Shown piece after piece: positions 51,588-60,092 of a stretch of DNA of 64,000 bases (its first letter is position 1; every line of letters starts with the position of its first letter). A program made the translations under genes and the position numbers. The DNA comes from a bacterium (GTDB taxonomy: Bacteria > JAJVIF01): positions 124,001-188,000 of the forward strand of contig JAJVIF010000003.1 in the NCBI GenBank assembly GCA_022072165.1, written 5' to 3'. The notes beneath the pieces were generated by a model that had not been told where the DNA came from, did not search any database, and saw nothing but the letters and a program-made list of their open reading frames with translations.

Positions 51588-52056
51588 GGTATGCGCTCTC
51601 CAGTATGGAAGGCTAGGTCAGATGACCAGCAGTCCTGCAGGCAGGTCCCTGGTCCGGGAGGTGCGCACGCCCGGCCCTGATCAGAAGCTCCGAGGTTCCG
51701 ACCGGGTGGCGCTGTCCCACACACGACCCCTCACACAGCACGAAACCGCTCCCGCGTGGGAAGCGGCGGCAGTCGGGGTCGGCATGGAACAGTCCTGGCG
51801 CATAGAAGCGTCTCCTGCAGACTAAGTCGGGGGGGACATCGCTACTTGTGCCAATAGAAATTGCCGCCAGAGCTTGTCAAATGCACTGACAGACCAGTAT
51901 CAAGACTGATCAAGACTCGCTCCGCCGCATCAGATGTGGGGTTTAGCTCCAAGGCTGTTAGTCGGGGTCAACACTGTCCAATGGGTCTTAGTGCGATGCA
52001 AGGCCAGAAATTGACAGAACTTTTTTTGTACCGGTCAGCCCAACCACGACCGATTC
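51588..52056. other. 469-base gap, weak minus-strand promoter only
   Basis: No credible gene. On the minus strand TTGACA (51880-51875) is followed after 18 bases by TATTGG (51856-51851), a weak promoter for the lipoprotein at 51587 with a leader of ~260 bases. A plus-strand T7 run near 52019 follows AATTGACAGAAC without a strong hairpin. Confidence 0.35.
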
Positions 52057-53343
52057 CTACCCAGAGAGCCGCAGACGCAGCAACCGGACCGCTTCCCGTC
52101 CCTTCGCCTTCCCCTGCGACCAGGTCCGCCGCAACCGACTCCCGGCCACTTCCGGCGGCGGCTCGACCACGCCTACCAGCTCCGCGCCGCCTTCGTAGAA
52201 GACCCGGTAAAGCCGTCCACCCCAGACCGTAAAGGGCCACAGCAGCCCCCAGATCCAGGCGGCTGCCAAAAGCAGGAGGCCCACTGGACGTCCGGCATAA
52301 CGCAGCCAGACATTCCGTGGGGCCGGACAAAACTCGTCAATGGCGACCATCCCCCACAAGACTTCCCAGACCAGCACCAGAGCGCTCAGGCTCGCCACCA
52401 GCGCCGCCGGCGTATGCCCGAAGGCGGCAGCCAGCCACCAGATGAGGAGGGGAAAGACGGAGTTGACCTTCAGGACATTCAGGTACTCATCCCAGTCCTG
52501 GGTCCGGTACATCAGCATCCAGCGATGGATATTGTAGAAAATCGCCGATACGCTCGGCTCTTTCCGAATGACGTGATACGGCTCGCCGCAGAGGTAGATG
52601 CTGTACCCATGATCGTGGAGACACTTCCCGAGGGCGGCATCATCGGAGATCTTGTCAGCGATGATCGTCGCGAGGCCCCCCATCCGCTCCAGCACCGGCT
52701 TGCGGAACGCCATCAGCCCGCCCACACACCAGCGCAGACCATTCACTTGCCGAATCGCGAGATTCGGCACCCAGGCAAACGTGTTGACGAACATCGACAT
52801 CAGCGCAGTCGGCAGATCGCGACGGAAGTCCTGATAGAAGCCTGTGGTGGACCCCCCGATTTCGGGATGGAGCAGCGGCGGGATCATCTCTTCCAGCAGC
52901 CCGGGCTCGATCCGGACATCCGCATCGGAAAAGACCACGATGTCGTGTGTGGCGGCTTCGTAGCCGGCGATCAGATTGGCGTGCTTCCCGAAGATCGAGG
53001 CACGCCCGTGACTCACCACCAGCCGGATCTGCTGGTCGGGGTACCGCGACTGCAACTCCAGGACCACGACCCCTGCTTCATCATCCGGGGTCTCGATCAC
53101 GCAGACCAGTTCCAACGGACCGGCATAACTGGTCCGAAACGTCCCTTCCAGATTGTTCAGCAGGTTGTGGGACGCCCCCCGAAGGGGCTTGACGATGCTG
53201 ATGGGCGGCGCAACCAGGTACGGCGGCTGGTAGCGATGCCGTCCGCGCAGATACCGATGCGCAAAAAAGACGGTCGCCGCAGGCGCCCCCAGTGTTGCCA
53301 CCAGCCAGCCCAGCAGAAACCAGTCGAGGTACTGCCAACTCAC
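52057..53343 (-). CDS. GT21 ceramide-glucosyltransferase-like enzyme, copy 1
   Basis: 428 residues. N-terminal membrane helix, GT2/GT21 domain with PISIVKPLRGASHNLLNNL, VFSDADVRIEPGLL (metal-binding acid), ISDDAALGKCLHDHGYSIYL, and IHRWMLMYR in the position of the (Q/R)xxRW motif; the C-terminal half carries three or four membrane helices. The family includes eukaryotic ceramide glucosyltransferase and bacterial HpnI, which adds N-acetylglucosamine to a hopanoid precursor. Lipid substrate unknown. GTG start at 53343. Paralogue of 53380-54579, separated by 36 bases. Confidence 0.88.
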   Translation of the reverse strand: MSWQYLDWFLLGWLVATLGAPAATVFFAHRYLRGRHRYQPPYLVAPPISIVKPLRGASHNLLNNLEGTFRTSYAGPLELVCVIETPDDEAGVVVLELQSRYPDQQIRLVVSHGRASIFGKHANLIAGYEAATHDIVVFSDADVRIEPGLLEEMIPPLLHPEIGGSTTGFYQDFRRDLPTALMSMFVNTFAWVPNLAIRQVNGLRWCVGGLMAFRKPVLERMGGLATIIADKISDDAALGKCLHDHGYSIYLCGEPYHVIRKEPSVSAIFYNIHRWMLMYRTQDWDEYLNVLKVNSVFPLLIWWLAAAFGHTPAALVASLSALVLVWEVLWGMVAIDEFCPAPRNVWLRYAGRPVGLLLLAAAWIWGLLWPFTVWGGRLYRVFYEGGAELVGVVEPPPEVAGSRLRRTWSQGKAKGREAVRLLRLRLSG

Positions 53344-53379
53344 GGGCTCCTATTGTGACCCAAAAGCTCCGACGGCATG

Positions 53380-54579
53380 TCAAATTTCCGACACTTTTCC
53401 CCGAACCCACCCCAAGAGCACCGCATTTCCCCCGATCGGGACGTGATAGCGCCGCCCACCCCAGGTAGTCACCGGAATCACTAACGCCGCCAGCCAGCTT
53501 GCCGTGTAGAGCGCCTGGGCTACCGGCCGAAAGAGGCCATAACCGCGGCCCGGCAATCCCGCAGGGAGTAGCAGCTGATCAGTCAGCCCCCCCCAGGCCA
53601 TTTCGGAGAGCACCATGACTCCCCAGGCACCGACGAGAGCGCTCCCGGTCATGGCACTGTGCCCCCCCAGCCAGGCCAGGGTCCAGCATCCCAGGGGAAA
53701 CCAGGGACTGACCAGCGGCATCTGGGCATAGGCCCGGGTTCCCTGGCCCTTGAACATCAGCATCCACCGATGGCAGTTCTGCAGCACTGCCAGTACCGAG
53801 GGCTCATCGCGCATCGACAAAAACGGCGTCCGGCAGAGATACAGCTCCCGCCCCGACCCCCAGACTGCATTCCCGAGGGCCCCGTCATCGCTGATGCGGT
53901 CACGGATGATCGCCGCGAATCCCCCCAGCGATTCCAGCACCTCCTTGCGATACGCCATCAGCCCTCCGATGGCGTTCGGGAGTTGTCGCACCTGCCGTGC
54001 TGCCAGATTCGGTGCATAGCCGTACGTCCCCACAAACGCCGCCATCAGCCACGAGGCTGGCGTGGTCGCGGATGGCTGGACAAAAACGGCCGTCGAGCCC
54101 CCCACCCGGGGATCCGTCAACGGCGGGATCAGTTCCAGCAGATTGCCTCGCTGCCAGGCGACGTCGGCATCGCTGCAAACGACCACCGGATACTGACTCG
54201 TCGCGTACCCCGCCATCAGATTCGCGTGCTTCCCAAAAATCGACCCCTCCCCGTGGCTGATGACCAGCCGGACCTGCTCCGGGTAGGCCGCTATCAGCGC
54301 TTCGACGACTGGCACGGCCGGGTCATCCGGGGTTTCCACGCAACAAAGCAGTTCCCGCGCCGCCGGATAGTCTGCCGTCAGGGAACTCTCGAGATTGCCG
54401 TACAGATAAGGCGATGCTCCGCGAATGGGCCGGAGAATCGAAATCGGTGGCCAGTCATCCAGGGTCTGGGGATACCGGCGTGTCGCCTGCTGCCAGCACC
54501 GGGCCAGCAGCAGGAACGTCGGCGCGACCAGCAGGCTCAGACCCAGCCAGATCGCCAGGCCGGTATCAACGGGATTCAC
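53380..54579 (-). CDS. GT21 ceramide-glucosyltransferase-like enzyme, copy 2
   Basis: 399 residues, same architecture as the neighbour: N-terminal membrane helix, PPISILRPIRGASPYLYGNL, CSDADVAWQRGNLLEL, RISDDGALGNAVWGSGRELYL, NCHRWMLMFK, then a membrane-rich C terminus. GTG start at 54579 overlaps the dapA stop (GTGA), so translation is coupled to it. Two similar enzymes in a row suggest either two sugar additions or two lipid acceptors. Confidence 0.88.
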   Translation of the reverse strand: MNPVDTGLAIWLGLSLLVAPTFLLLARCWQQATRRYPQTLDDWPPISILRPIRGASPYLYGNLESSLTADYPAARELLCCVETPDDPAVPVVEALIAAYPEQVRLVISHGEGSIFGKHANLMAGYATSQYPVVVCSDADVAWQRGNLLELIPPLTDPRVGGSTAVFVQPSATTPASWLMAAFVGTYGYAPNLAARQVRQLPNAIGGLMAYRKEVLESLGGFAAIIRDRISDDGALGNAVWGSGRELYLCRTPFLSMRDEPSVLAVLQNCHRWMLMFKGQGTRAYAQMPLVSPWFPLGCWTLAWLGGHSAMTGSALVGAWGVMVLSEMAWGGLTDQLLLPAGLPGRGYGLFRPVAQALYTASWLAALVIPVTTWGGRRYHVPIGGNAVLLGWVRGKVSEI

Positions 54580-55469
54580 GTCGCCAACGCCAGCGGCGCG
54601 AGGATCGCGGCGACCTCCGCCGGTGCCGGATCTATGAGCGGCAGCCGCACTGGTCCCACCGGGACGCCGAGAGCGTTGAGCATCAGCTTGATGCCGATGG
54701 GATTCGTGGTCCGGAACGCCGCCTGCACCAGCGGCTCCAGCTCCTGCTGCAGCCTGGCCGCTTCATCGTGTTCGCCCCGGAGCGCGGCGGCCATGATGCG
54801 CTGCAACTGGACTCCCGCCACCTGACTCACCACGCTCACGACTCCGACTCCGCCCCGACGCATGACCTCCGCCGTGATGCCGTCATCCCCGCTCCACAGA
54901 TGTACATCGCTGCGTCCACTGCTTGCGATCAGCCGTACCACTTCACTCATCTGCTCCAGATCACCGGAGGCTTCCTTGATGCCCACGACGGTCGGGCAGC
55001 GCCCGATGAGCATCGCGAACGTGGCCGGCAACAGATTGACCGCAGTCCGTCCGGGGATGTTGTAGATCATCACCGGCAGCGACGTGGCTCTGGCAACCGT
55101 CGCGAAGTGTTCCAGGAGTCCGGCCTGGGGTGGCTTGTTGTAGTACGGGCAAACCACCAGCAGGGCATCCGCACCACTCGCTTCGGCGGCTATCGCCCGG
55201 GCGACACTGGTCCGGGTGCAGTTGGTCCCGACATTCGCCATCACCATGACGCCATCCGGTGCATGGGCTTTGGCCGTACTGACCAACGTCAGAAACTCAC
55301 TCTGTTCGAGGGTCGGCCCCTCGCCGGTCGTCCCACCGACCAGCAGCCCGTCGGTGCCAGTCGCCAGGCAATGCGCGATGAGCTGCTCCAGTCGGGCGGG
55401 ATCAACCGCAGTCCCATCGTCAGTAAAGGGGGTCACCAGCGCGGTGATCAGACGACCGAGGGCGAGCAT
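54576..55469 (-). CDS. dapA: 4-hydroxy-tetrahydrodipicolinate synthase
   Basis: 297 residues, normal. Residues fit the active DapA: GTTGEGPTLEQSE (residues ~46-58), PYYNKPPQAG, IYNIPGRTAVNL with Y137 as proton relay, Schiff-base Lys165 in GIKEASGDLEQM, and LWSGDDG. It condenses pyruvate with aspartate semialdehyde in lysine and diaminopimelate synthesis. The ATG at 55469 has AAGGAG upstream and lies inside the end of the zinc-ribbon gene (22-base overlap). No lysine riboswitch is visible; the overlap leaves no room for one. Confidence 0.94.
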   Translation of the reverse strand: MLALGRLITALVTPFTDDGTAVDPARLEQLIAHCLATGTDGLLVGGTTGEGPTLEQSEFLTLVSTAKAHAPDGVMVMANVGTNCTRTSVARAIAAEASGADALLVVCPYYNKPPQAGLLEHFATVARATSLPVMIYNIPGRTAVNLLPATFAMLIGRCPTVVGIKEASGDLEQMSEVVRLIASSGRSDVHLWSGDDGITAEVMRRGGVGVVSVVSQVAGVQLQRIMAAALRGEHDEAARLQQELEPLVQAAFRTTNPIGIKLMLNALGVPVGPVRLPLIDPAPAEVAAILAPLALAT

Positions 55470-56431
55470 GATGCGACTCCTTCTGAGGCGGCCGACGCCC
55501 CGGCCATAACAGTACGCGGAATCGTCGGCAGCGACAGCCGTCGCCCCGCCAGAAGCCCGCCCGCCAGCACTACCAGCAGCACCAGGTGCAGCGCGAGACT
55601 CCAGCCGAAGGGGAGGCGGTTGAGTTCCGCCAGCAGAATCGCCTGGTACCCGACCAGCACCAACAACGTGAGAAGACTCGCCATCGCGCAGAGCAACGGC
55701 AGCAGGGCGTAGAGATAAACCGCCGGGATCGGCGCGAACGTAAAGTCTGGCGTGAGCCACCCCAGACGCAGCAGCAGGAGCTGGCTTAAGCGCATCAGGC
55801 AGACCCAGCCCGCTGCCAGGCAGAGTCCCGGCAACCAGAGGAACGCCAAGGCTCTGGTAGTCCGCTCCAGGGTCCCCAGCCCGCCCGCCAGACTCGCCAG
55901 TCCCTGCAGCACCGCTGCGTAGCCCAGAAAAATCCAGGGTCCCAGAATGAGCAGCACCGCCATCCAGGCCAGAATGCCCCCCGCGTCCGGCTGGGCGAAA
56001 CGGGTGTTACGCCAGGCGGGGAGCAGCATCGGCCAGAGGGTCACAAACCACGACCAGGGGAGCAGCAGCATGGTCGCGAGCAGCGGCGGCATCAGCCCGG
56101 AGAGATCCTGACGATAGGGGAGCCCTTCCGCAATCACACGTGGCGAGCGGAGGAGGTCGGGATATTGATGGGCGAGATACGTCAGCCAGGGATCCGTCAT
56201 CCCTTCCGGCAACGGTTGAAGCGCGGCGCAGGAGGGACACCGGGCGGCGTCGAACGTCCGCATCCCGCACCGGACACACCGCGTCGGCCCAGACTCCGCT
56301 TCCTCCGGGGCATCCGGGGACGTGACCGCAGGCGACAGGGTCGACCGCTCCTCGAGCATCGCGCCACACTCGCCGCAATACCCCGCCAGCGTGGAGTTCT
56401 CGGCACCGCACCGGCTGCAAAAGTGCGCCAT
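55448..56431 (-). CDS. Double zinc-ribbon polytopic membrane protein
   Basis: 327 residues. Two zinc ribbons (FCSRCG...YCGECG at 4-22; RCVRCG...RCPSCA at ~52-71) are followed by about five membrane helices (LLATMLLLPWSWFVTLWPMLL, MAVLLILGPWIFLGYAAVL, LAFLWLPGLCLAAGWVCLM, LYALLPLLCAMASLLTLLVLVGYQAILL, LALHLVLLVVLAGGLLAG), an arrangement like YIP1-type membrane proteins. GATAAT lies 6 bases before the ATG at 56431. It overlaps dapA, so it heads the operon. Confidence 0.78.
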   Translation of the reverse strand: MAHFCSRCGAENSTLAGYCGECGAMLEERSTLSPAVTSPDAPEEAESGPTRCVRCGMRTFDAARCPSCAALQPLPEGMTDPWLTYLAHQYPDLLRSPRVIAEGLPYRQDLSGLMPPLLATMLLLPWSWFVTLWPMLLPAWRNTRFAQPDAGGILAWMAVLLILGPWIFLGYAAVLQGLASLAGGLGTLERTTRALAFLWLPGLCLAAGWVCLMRLSQLLLLRLGWLTPDFTFAPIPAVYLYALLPLLCAMASLLTLLVLVGYQAILLAELNRLPFGWSLALHLVLLVVLAGGLLAGRRLSLPTIPRTVMAGASAASEGVASCSPSVV

Positions 56432-56437
56432 GCCGCG

Positions 56438-56443
56438 ATTATC
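56438..56443 (-). promoter_or_regulatory. -10-like box GATAAT, leaderless start
   Basis: GATAAT on the minus strand ends 6 bases before the ATG at 56431; it would drive the zinc-ribbon/dapA/GT21 operon. Confidence 0.5.
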
Positions 56444-56528
56444 GCCGGGTCTTCCGCTTTTCCCTATCAGTCCCTTAACGGTTGCTTAGTCCATCCGTGG
56501 GCCAACGCGCGACTTTGTAGATGCAGGA

Positions 56529-57458
56529 GTGTTACTTGCTACCCAGGAGGTCACGACCGGGCGCGTGCTTCGATTAGATGACTGGCTTCCCGACATCCAG
56601 GAGCTGCCGGCCCTCCCGGCAGCCGTGACCCGTTTGCTGGCAGCCCTCGATGCTCCCAACTCATCCGCGCGGGACATCGCCCGGATCATTGAATCCGATC
56701 AGGCGCTGGTCACGAAGGTCCTGCGACTGGCGAACTCGGCGGCCTACGGCACCACGGAGAAGGTCACGACCGTCCACCGCGCCACGGTCCGCCTGGGCAT
56801 GGGGACCCTAAAGGGGCTTGCGCTCTCCTATGGGCTTTATCTTTCATTGAGCGGTCCGAATCGCGACCTGCTGGATGCCCACTTCTGGGCGCATTCTGTG
56901 GCGGCGGGACTCGCGGCCCAGGAGATCGCGCGACGCACCCGGATGCCCGACGCCGAAGAGGCTTTCATCATTGGGCTGCTCCACGATGTCGGGCAGGTGC
57001 TCCTGGCCTATTGGTTCCAGTCAGATTATCGCGCGCTGGTCCGGGAGCAACGCCAGGGCTCGGTCCCGCTGGACATCCTGGAAACCCGCAGGCTGGGGGT
57101 CTCCCATGCGGCGGTCGGCGCGGCCTTCCTGAAGCACTGGGGATTGCCGGCGACACTCGTTCATGCCGTGGAGTTCCATCATGAGCTCTACCGAGTCCCG
57201 GCGACCATCAAGCGCTACCCCGCCCTCGCGGAACTCGCCGATACAGCGGCCCAGCGCGCGGGGTACTACGGCCTGGGGAGTACGAATCCCAATCGCGCCT
57301 ACTCCCTCGGTGCCCTGCGACTGCTCCGGACGACAGAAGCAGCGCTGAAGGACATCGAAGTCTTCCTGCAGGAAGAGGTCCCGCGTCAGGCAGGCCTCCT
57401 GCGGATCGCTCCACCGGCAGCCCACAGCGCCGGACTCCTCCCGAGCGAAGCGGCGTAA
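56529..57458 (+). CDS. HDOD-domain protein
   Basis: 309 residues. The HDOD domain covers ~20-220: IQELPALPAAVTRLLAALDAPNSSARDIARIIESDQALVTKVLRLANSAAY, then VHRATVRLGMGTLKGLALSY, AHFWAHSVAAGLAAQEIA and AFIIGLLHDVGQVLLAYWF with the HD pair, which in HDOD proteins is usually not catalytic. These proteins act in signalling and often contact cyclic-di-GMP enzymes. The start is uncertain: GTG 56529 (no SD) or GTG 56565, which has AGGAGG at 56545-56550 but too wide a spacing. Divergent from the zinc-ribbon gene. Confidence 0.85.
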   Translation: MLLATQEVTTGRVLRLDDWLPDIQELPALPAAVTRLLAALDAPNSSARDIARIIESDQALVTKVLRLANSAAYGTTEKVTTVHRATVRLGMGTLKGLALSYGLYLSLSGPNRDLLDAHFWAHSVAAGLAAQEIARRTRMPDAEEAFIIGLLHDVGQVLLAYWFQSDYRALVREQRQGSVPLDILETRRLGVSHAAVGAAFLKHWGLPATLVHAVEFHHELYRVPATIKRYPALAELADTAAQRAGYYGLGSTNPNRAYSLGALRLLRTTEAALKDIEVFLQEEVPRQAGLLRIAPPAAHSAGLLPSEAA

Positions 57459-57487
57459 TCTCCGATGGACTGCGGCGCTCGCGCCGC

Positions 57488-58067
57488 GGTCGGAGACCAG
57501 GTCTTTAGACCTGGGACGGGTCAGAGCGGCGTGGCTTGCTGCGCTGCTCTGAGTTTTCGGGTCTTGCCCGCCGCGACGAGGCGTCGCGGCACCCACCGAC
57601 GCGGGCGTCGGATCACCGGGCGACCGGGGGTCGCCCCTCCGAGTTGAGTGCATTGCGATTCTTCTCTGCTATGGGCTGCGGCGCTGGCGCTGCCTGGCGA
57701 AGACACCCTAAGAACCACGAGCGCCGCAGTCGGAGCCCAGGTCTTCAGACCTGGGACGAGGAAAGCTGTCGAGGCGCAACAATTTATCTGGGCTTCCGGT
57801 ACTTCAGCTTTCAAGACCACTGCGCGAACTTCCGTACGGCCAGTTCATCACGTCCCAGGTCTAAAGACCTGGTCTCCGGCGCAGGCGTCGGACCACCGGG
57901 CGACCGGGGGTCGCCCCTCCGAATCCTGTCCTCATCCAGCAATGCTTAGACAGCACTCCGTTGGCGTGTCGACCTCCGGGTCGATGAGTCGGGGAACTTC
58001 AGTCCCCAACACGCCAACGCATTCATACGTACGGACCCCACATCACGCCCCAGGTCTGAAGACCTGG
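57488..58067. repeat. Hairpin-word mosaic, locus C
   Basis: The 649-base gap has no credible gene. Words: CCAGGTCTTTAGACCTGG (57497-57514), CCGCGACGAGGCGTCGCGG (57571-57589), CCGACGCGGGCGTCGG (57596-57611), GGGCGACCGGGGGTCGCCC (57618-57636 and again 57898-57916), CCCAGGTCTTCAGACCTGGG (57736-57755), CCAGGTCTAAAGACCTGG (57855-57872), TCGACCTCCGGGTCGA (57969-57984) and CCAGGTCTGAAGACCTGG (58050-58067). The central dinucleotide varies (TT, TC, AA, GA) while the arms are kept. Confidence 0.8.
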
Positions 58068-58107
58068 TCTCCGGCTGCGGACTGGATACAAAGGGAGAGG
58101 TAAGCGA

Positions 58108-59091
58108 TTAGCTGCCGGACTTGCCGGCAATCGCCAGGATCGGATGCTGATCCCGGGTTGCCTGCGCGACCTCTTCAGCGGCACGGTCGACAATGCGCCC
58201 AAAGAGCTCCGCCACACGCGGGACCAGGGCACCGCCTGGGACCTCGCCCGTCTTCTGGTAGTGACGGAAATCCTCGACAGGGATCGTCAGTGCCCGGAAG
58301 ACGACATCAATGACTTCTTCCTTGTACTTGCGCCGTCCGAACACGTCGAGGCCATAGAGCTGCTTGATGAAGTCCTCGTAAAACCAGATCGTGTCGGTAG
58401 CGGGCATCCTGAAAGTTTTCAGGACCTCCGCCAGAGTAGCTGTCGTCTCCTCAAGGGCGAAGAAAAGATATGCGAAAGCCCCCTGCAGGAAGAAGGCGTA
58501 GTGACGGGTTTCATCGGCGGCGATTTGCCGGGCGACTTTCGTGACGACACTCCGCTGGGCATAGTTAGGATCTTCGCGACGCTCTGCCAGCTTGTGGAAG
58601 AACTCGCGATAAATGACATCCGTCGCTCGTTCCTGAATGACGGTGTACAGAATCATGCCGATGGGTGTGTCGTAGGGGAGCTGCCACTCCCGGTCCATCA
58701 GATCCGCGTTGAGTCGATCAAGCTCTGCATCAGTGCGGTAGTTGTTGAACTTCAGGACATTGCGCCAGGCTTCCGAGTGCTGGACTTCTTCAGCGGCCCA
58801 GATCATGTGAAAGTGCGAGCGCCCATACATGGTGCGCGTCAGGGCGGTCAGCTTCGCGCCATAGTCCGGCACGAAGGATTCCACGGCATAAAACCCCTCC
58901 ACGATCTGCAACTCGGCTTCATCGAGCTTGTCGATGTTGTGCCAGTCGAAGGAGAGGAGCGGATGCCAGGAGTTCCGTCGGGCACGACGAACGGTGTAGC
59001 TGCGGTAGAGCAGTCCGAATGCTTCCTCAACAGTTGATGGGAACAACGGTTGCTCGCCCTTTCTGTGCAGCAGTCTGCGTAAGAGCGTCAT
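58108..59091 (-). CDS. Acyl-ACP desaturase-type diiron enzyme
   Basis: 327 residues, normal for the family. Diiron motifs: AAEEVQHSEAW (E101/E102, H105) and AADETRHYAFF (E194, H197), with a further Glu in IQERATDVIY. The rest is the helical ferritin-like bundle. Soluble enzyme that introduces a double bond into acyl-ACP, using reduced ferredoxin and oxygen, so aerobic growth is likely. Start ATG at 59091, 40 bases after the rhomboid stop on the same strand, so possibly co-transcribed. Confidence 0.9.
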   Translation of the reverse strand: MTLLRRLLHRKGEQPLFPSTVEEAFGLLYRSYTVRRARRNSWHPLLSFDWHNIDKLDEAELQIVEGFYAVESFVPDYGAKLTALTRTMYGRSHFHMIWAAEEVQHSEAWRNVLKFNNYRTDAELDRLNADLMDREWQLPYDTPIGMILYTVIQERATDVIYREFFHKLAERREDPNYAQRSVVTKVARQIAADETRHYAFFLQGAFAYLFFALEETTATLAEVLKTFRMPATDTIWFYEDFIKQLYGLDVFGRRKYKEEVIDVVFRALTIPVEDFRHYQKTGEVPGGALVPRVAELFGRIVDRAAEEVAQATRDQHPILAIAGKSGS

Positions 59092-59130
59092 TCTAACACG
59101 CGCTCTTCGGGGCCACTGCCGGAAAGCTTT

Positions 59131-59808
59131 TTACGGCAAATTCGGCGCGTCTGGTTCCGGACCATCGGCTTCGGTTGGCGTCGGCAGCGGTATCGTGACC
59201 GGCACCGGCACCGGTCGCAGCGCACCAGGCGGGACCAGCAGCGCCAGCGCACTCCCTGCCACCATCCCCGCCAGATGCGCCAGATTTCCGATGTTCATCA
59301 GCCCCAGCCAGGTGATCGCGCTGCCCAGGAATAGCCATACGATAAAGACCCGCTCCAGCTGTGGTTCTCGCAGGATCGCCAGACGGGGGTCGCGACGCGT
59401 GATCACCATCCACCATCCCATGTACCCGTAGACCGCCCCCGACAGGCCAACTCCAATCGCACCGAACGCTGCCTCCGCGAGATTGCCAGCCAGCGCGGAA
59501 ACTCCCCACAGCAACAGCAGCCAGCCGGAACCCCAAAGACGCTCAATGTAGCTGCCGAGCATCCAGATCCAGAGCAGATTCAGCAGCAGGTGGACCAGCC
59601 CCAGATGGAGCAGCGCAGGTGTGATGAGGGTCCAGGCGTGCTGCGAGAGCAACGCCGAATCCCGCAGATAGGAGGGCTCCAGCAGCCACGTCTCAAAGCC
59701 CGCAAGGCGTCCGCGACTCAATCCGTGGAGTCCAATCGCCACACTGGTCATCAGGCAGGTCACCGGCCACTGTGTCAGCGCTTTACGGGAGGGGAGCTCG
59801 GCGATCAT
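59131..59808 (-). CDS. Rhomboid-family intramembrane serine protease
   Basis: 225 residues. Catalytic Ser123 in GVGLSGAVYGYMGW, His178 in NIGNLAHLAG, and an Asn in HLLLN (helix 2). Six or so membrane helices, then a Pro-rich tail. Cleaves membrane proteins within the bilayer; its substrate is unknown. CAGAAT lies 6 bases upstream of the ATG at 59808, with no SD. Confidence 0.92.
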   Translation of the reverse strand: MIAELPSRKALTQWPVTCLMTSVAIGLHGLSRGRLAGFETWLLEPSYLRDSALLSQHAWTLITPALLHLGLVHLLLNLLWIWMLGSYIERLWGSGWLLLLWGVSALAGNLAEAAFGAIGVGLSGAVYGYMGWWMVITRRDPRLAILREPQLERVFIVWLFLGSAITWLGLMNIGNLAHLAGMVAGSALALLVPPGALRPVPVPVTIPLPTPTEADGPEPDAPNLP

Positions 59809-59892
59809 GGCCCTATTCTGCGGTAAGTGACCCGATGAACCGAGATGAGCACGCAGGTCCGGGAGATTTCACCATGAAGAATCGTGGCCCTG

Positions 59893-59929
59893 TTGACACT
59901 TTTGGTACTGGTAAAGTAATCTCTACCAG
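59893..59929 (+). promoter_or_regulatory. Promoter with operator palindrome
   Basis: TTGACA (59893-59898), 18 bases, then TAATCT (59917-59922). CTGGTA-N10-TACCAG (59908-59929) spans the -10, a likely repressor site. The first gene downstream is beyond a terminator. Confidence 0.6.
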
Positions 59930-60031
59930 CCAGCTGCCACATGCCGCTTTGAACGTCGGTAGATGAATCTTCAGCTTCAACGCTCTCTTGGTCTCCGCCC
60001 CGCCCCCCCGCAAGGGGGGGCGGTTACTTTG
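59929..60031 (+). ncRNA. Candidate small RNA (~100 bases)
   Basis: Transcript predicted between the promoter at 59893-59922 and a terminator at 60000-60030. The segment has no ORF with an SD; the only ATG-initiated frames are 3 and 30 codons. The neighbouring gene on the left is on the minus strand, so the plus-strand promoter and terminator are unexplained otherwise. Confidence 0.5.
60000..60030 (+). terminator. Intrinsic terminator
   Basis: CCG+C7 (60000-60009) pairs with G7+CGG (60014-60023) around a GCAA tetraloop, followed by TTACTTT. Confidence 0.75.
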
Positions 60032-60079
60032 TCCTCCTCATTAGTTTGTTCCTGAGTAGCATCTGGCGAGCGGCTTCGC

Positions 60080-60085
60080 CATACT
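60080..60085 (+). promoter_or_regulatory. -10-like box CATACT, leaderless GTG start
   Basis: CATACT ends 7 bases before the GTG at 60093; no SD between. Confidence 0.45.
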
Positions 60086-60092
60086 GAGCGCC

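Noticed and set aside
51412-51825. 137-codon plus-strand ORF at the start of the lipoprotein
   Set aside because: Mostly antisense to the signal-peptide region of the lipoprotein at 51587; the rest has no coding features.
54576-55760. Lysine riboswitch or longer dapA start upstream
   Set aside because: The upstream gene overlaps the dapA start by 22 bases and AAGGAG is present at the right distance for 55469.
36582-58067. Hairpin loci as CRISPR, rRNA or an integron
   Set aside because: No constant-length spacer, no recombinase, no adjacent cas genes and no rRNA-like conserved sequence.
57536-58103. ORFs in locus C
   Set aside because: Same peptide strings as loci A and B in different frames, so a non-coding repeat.
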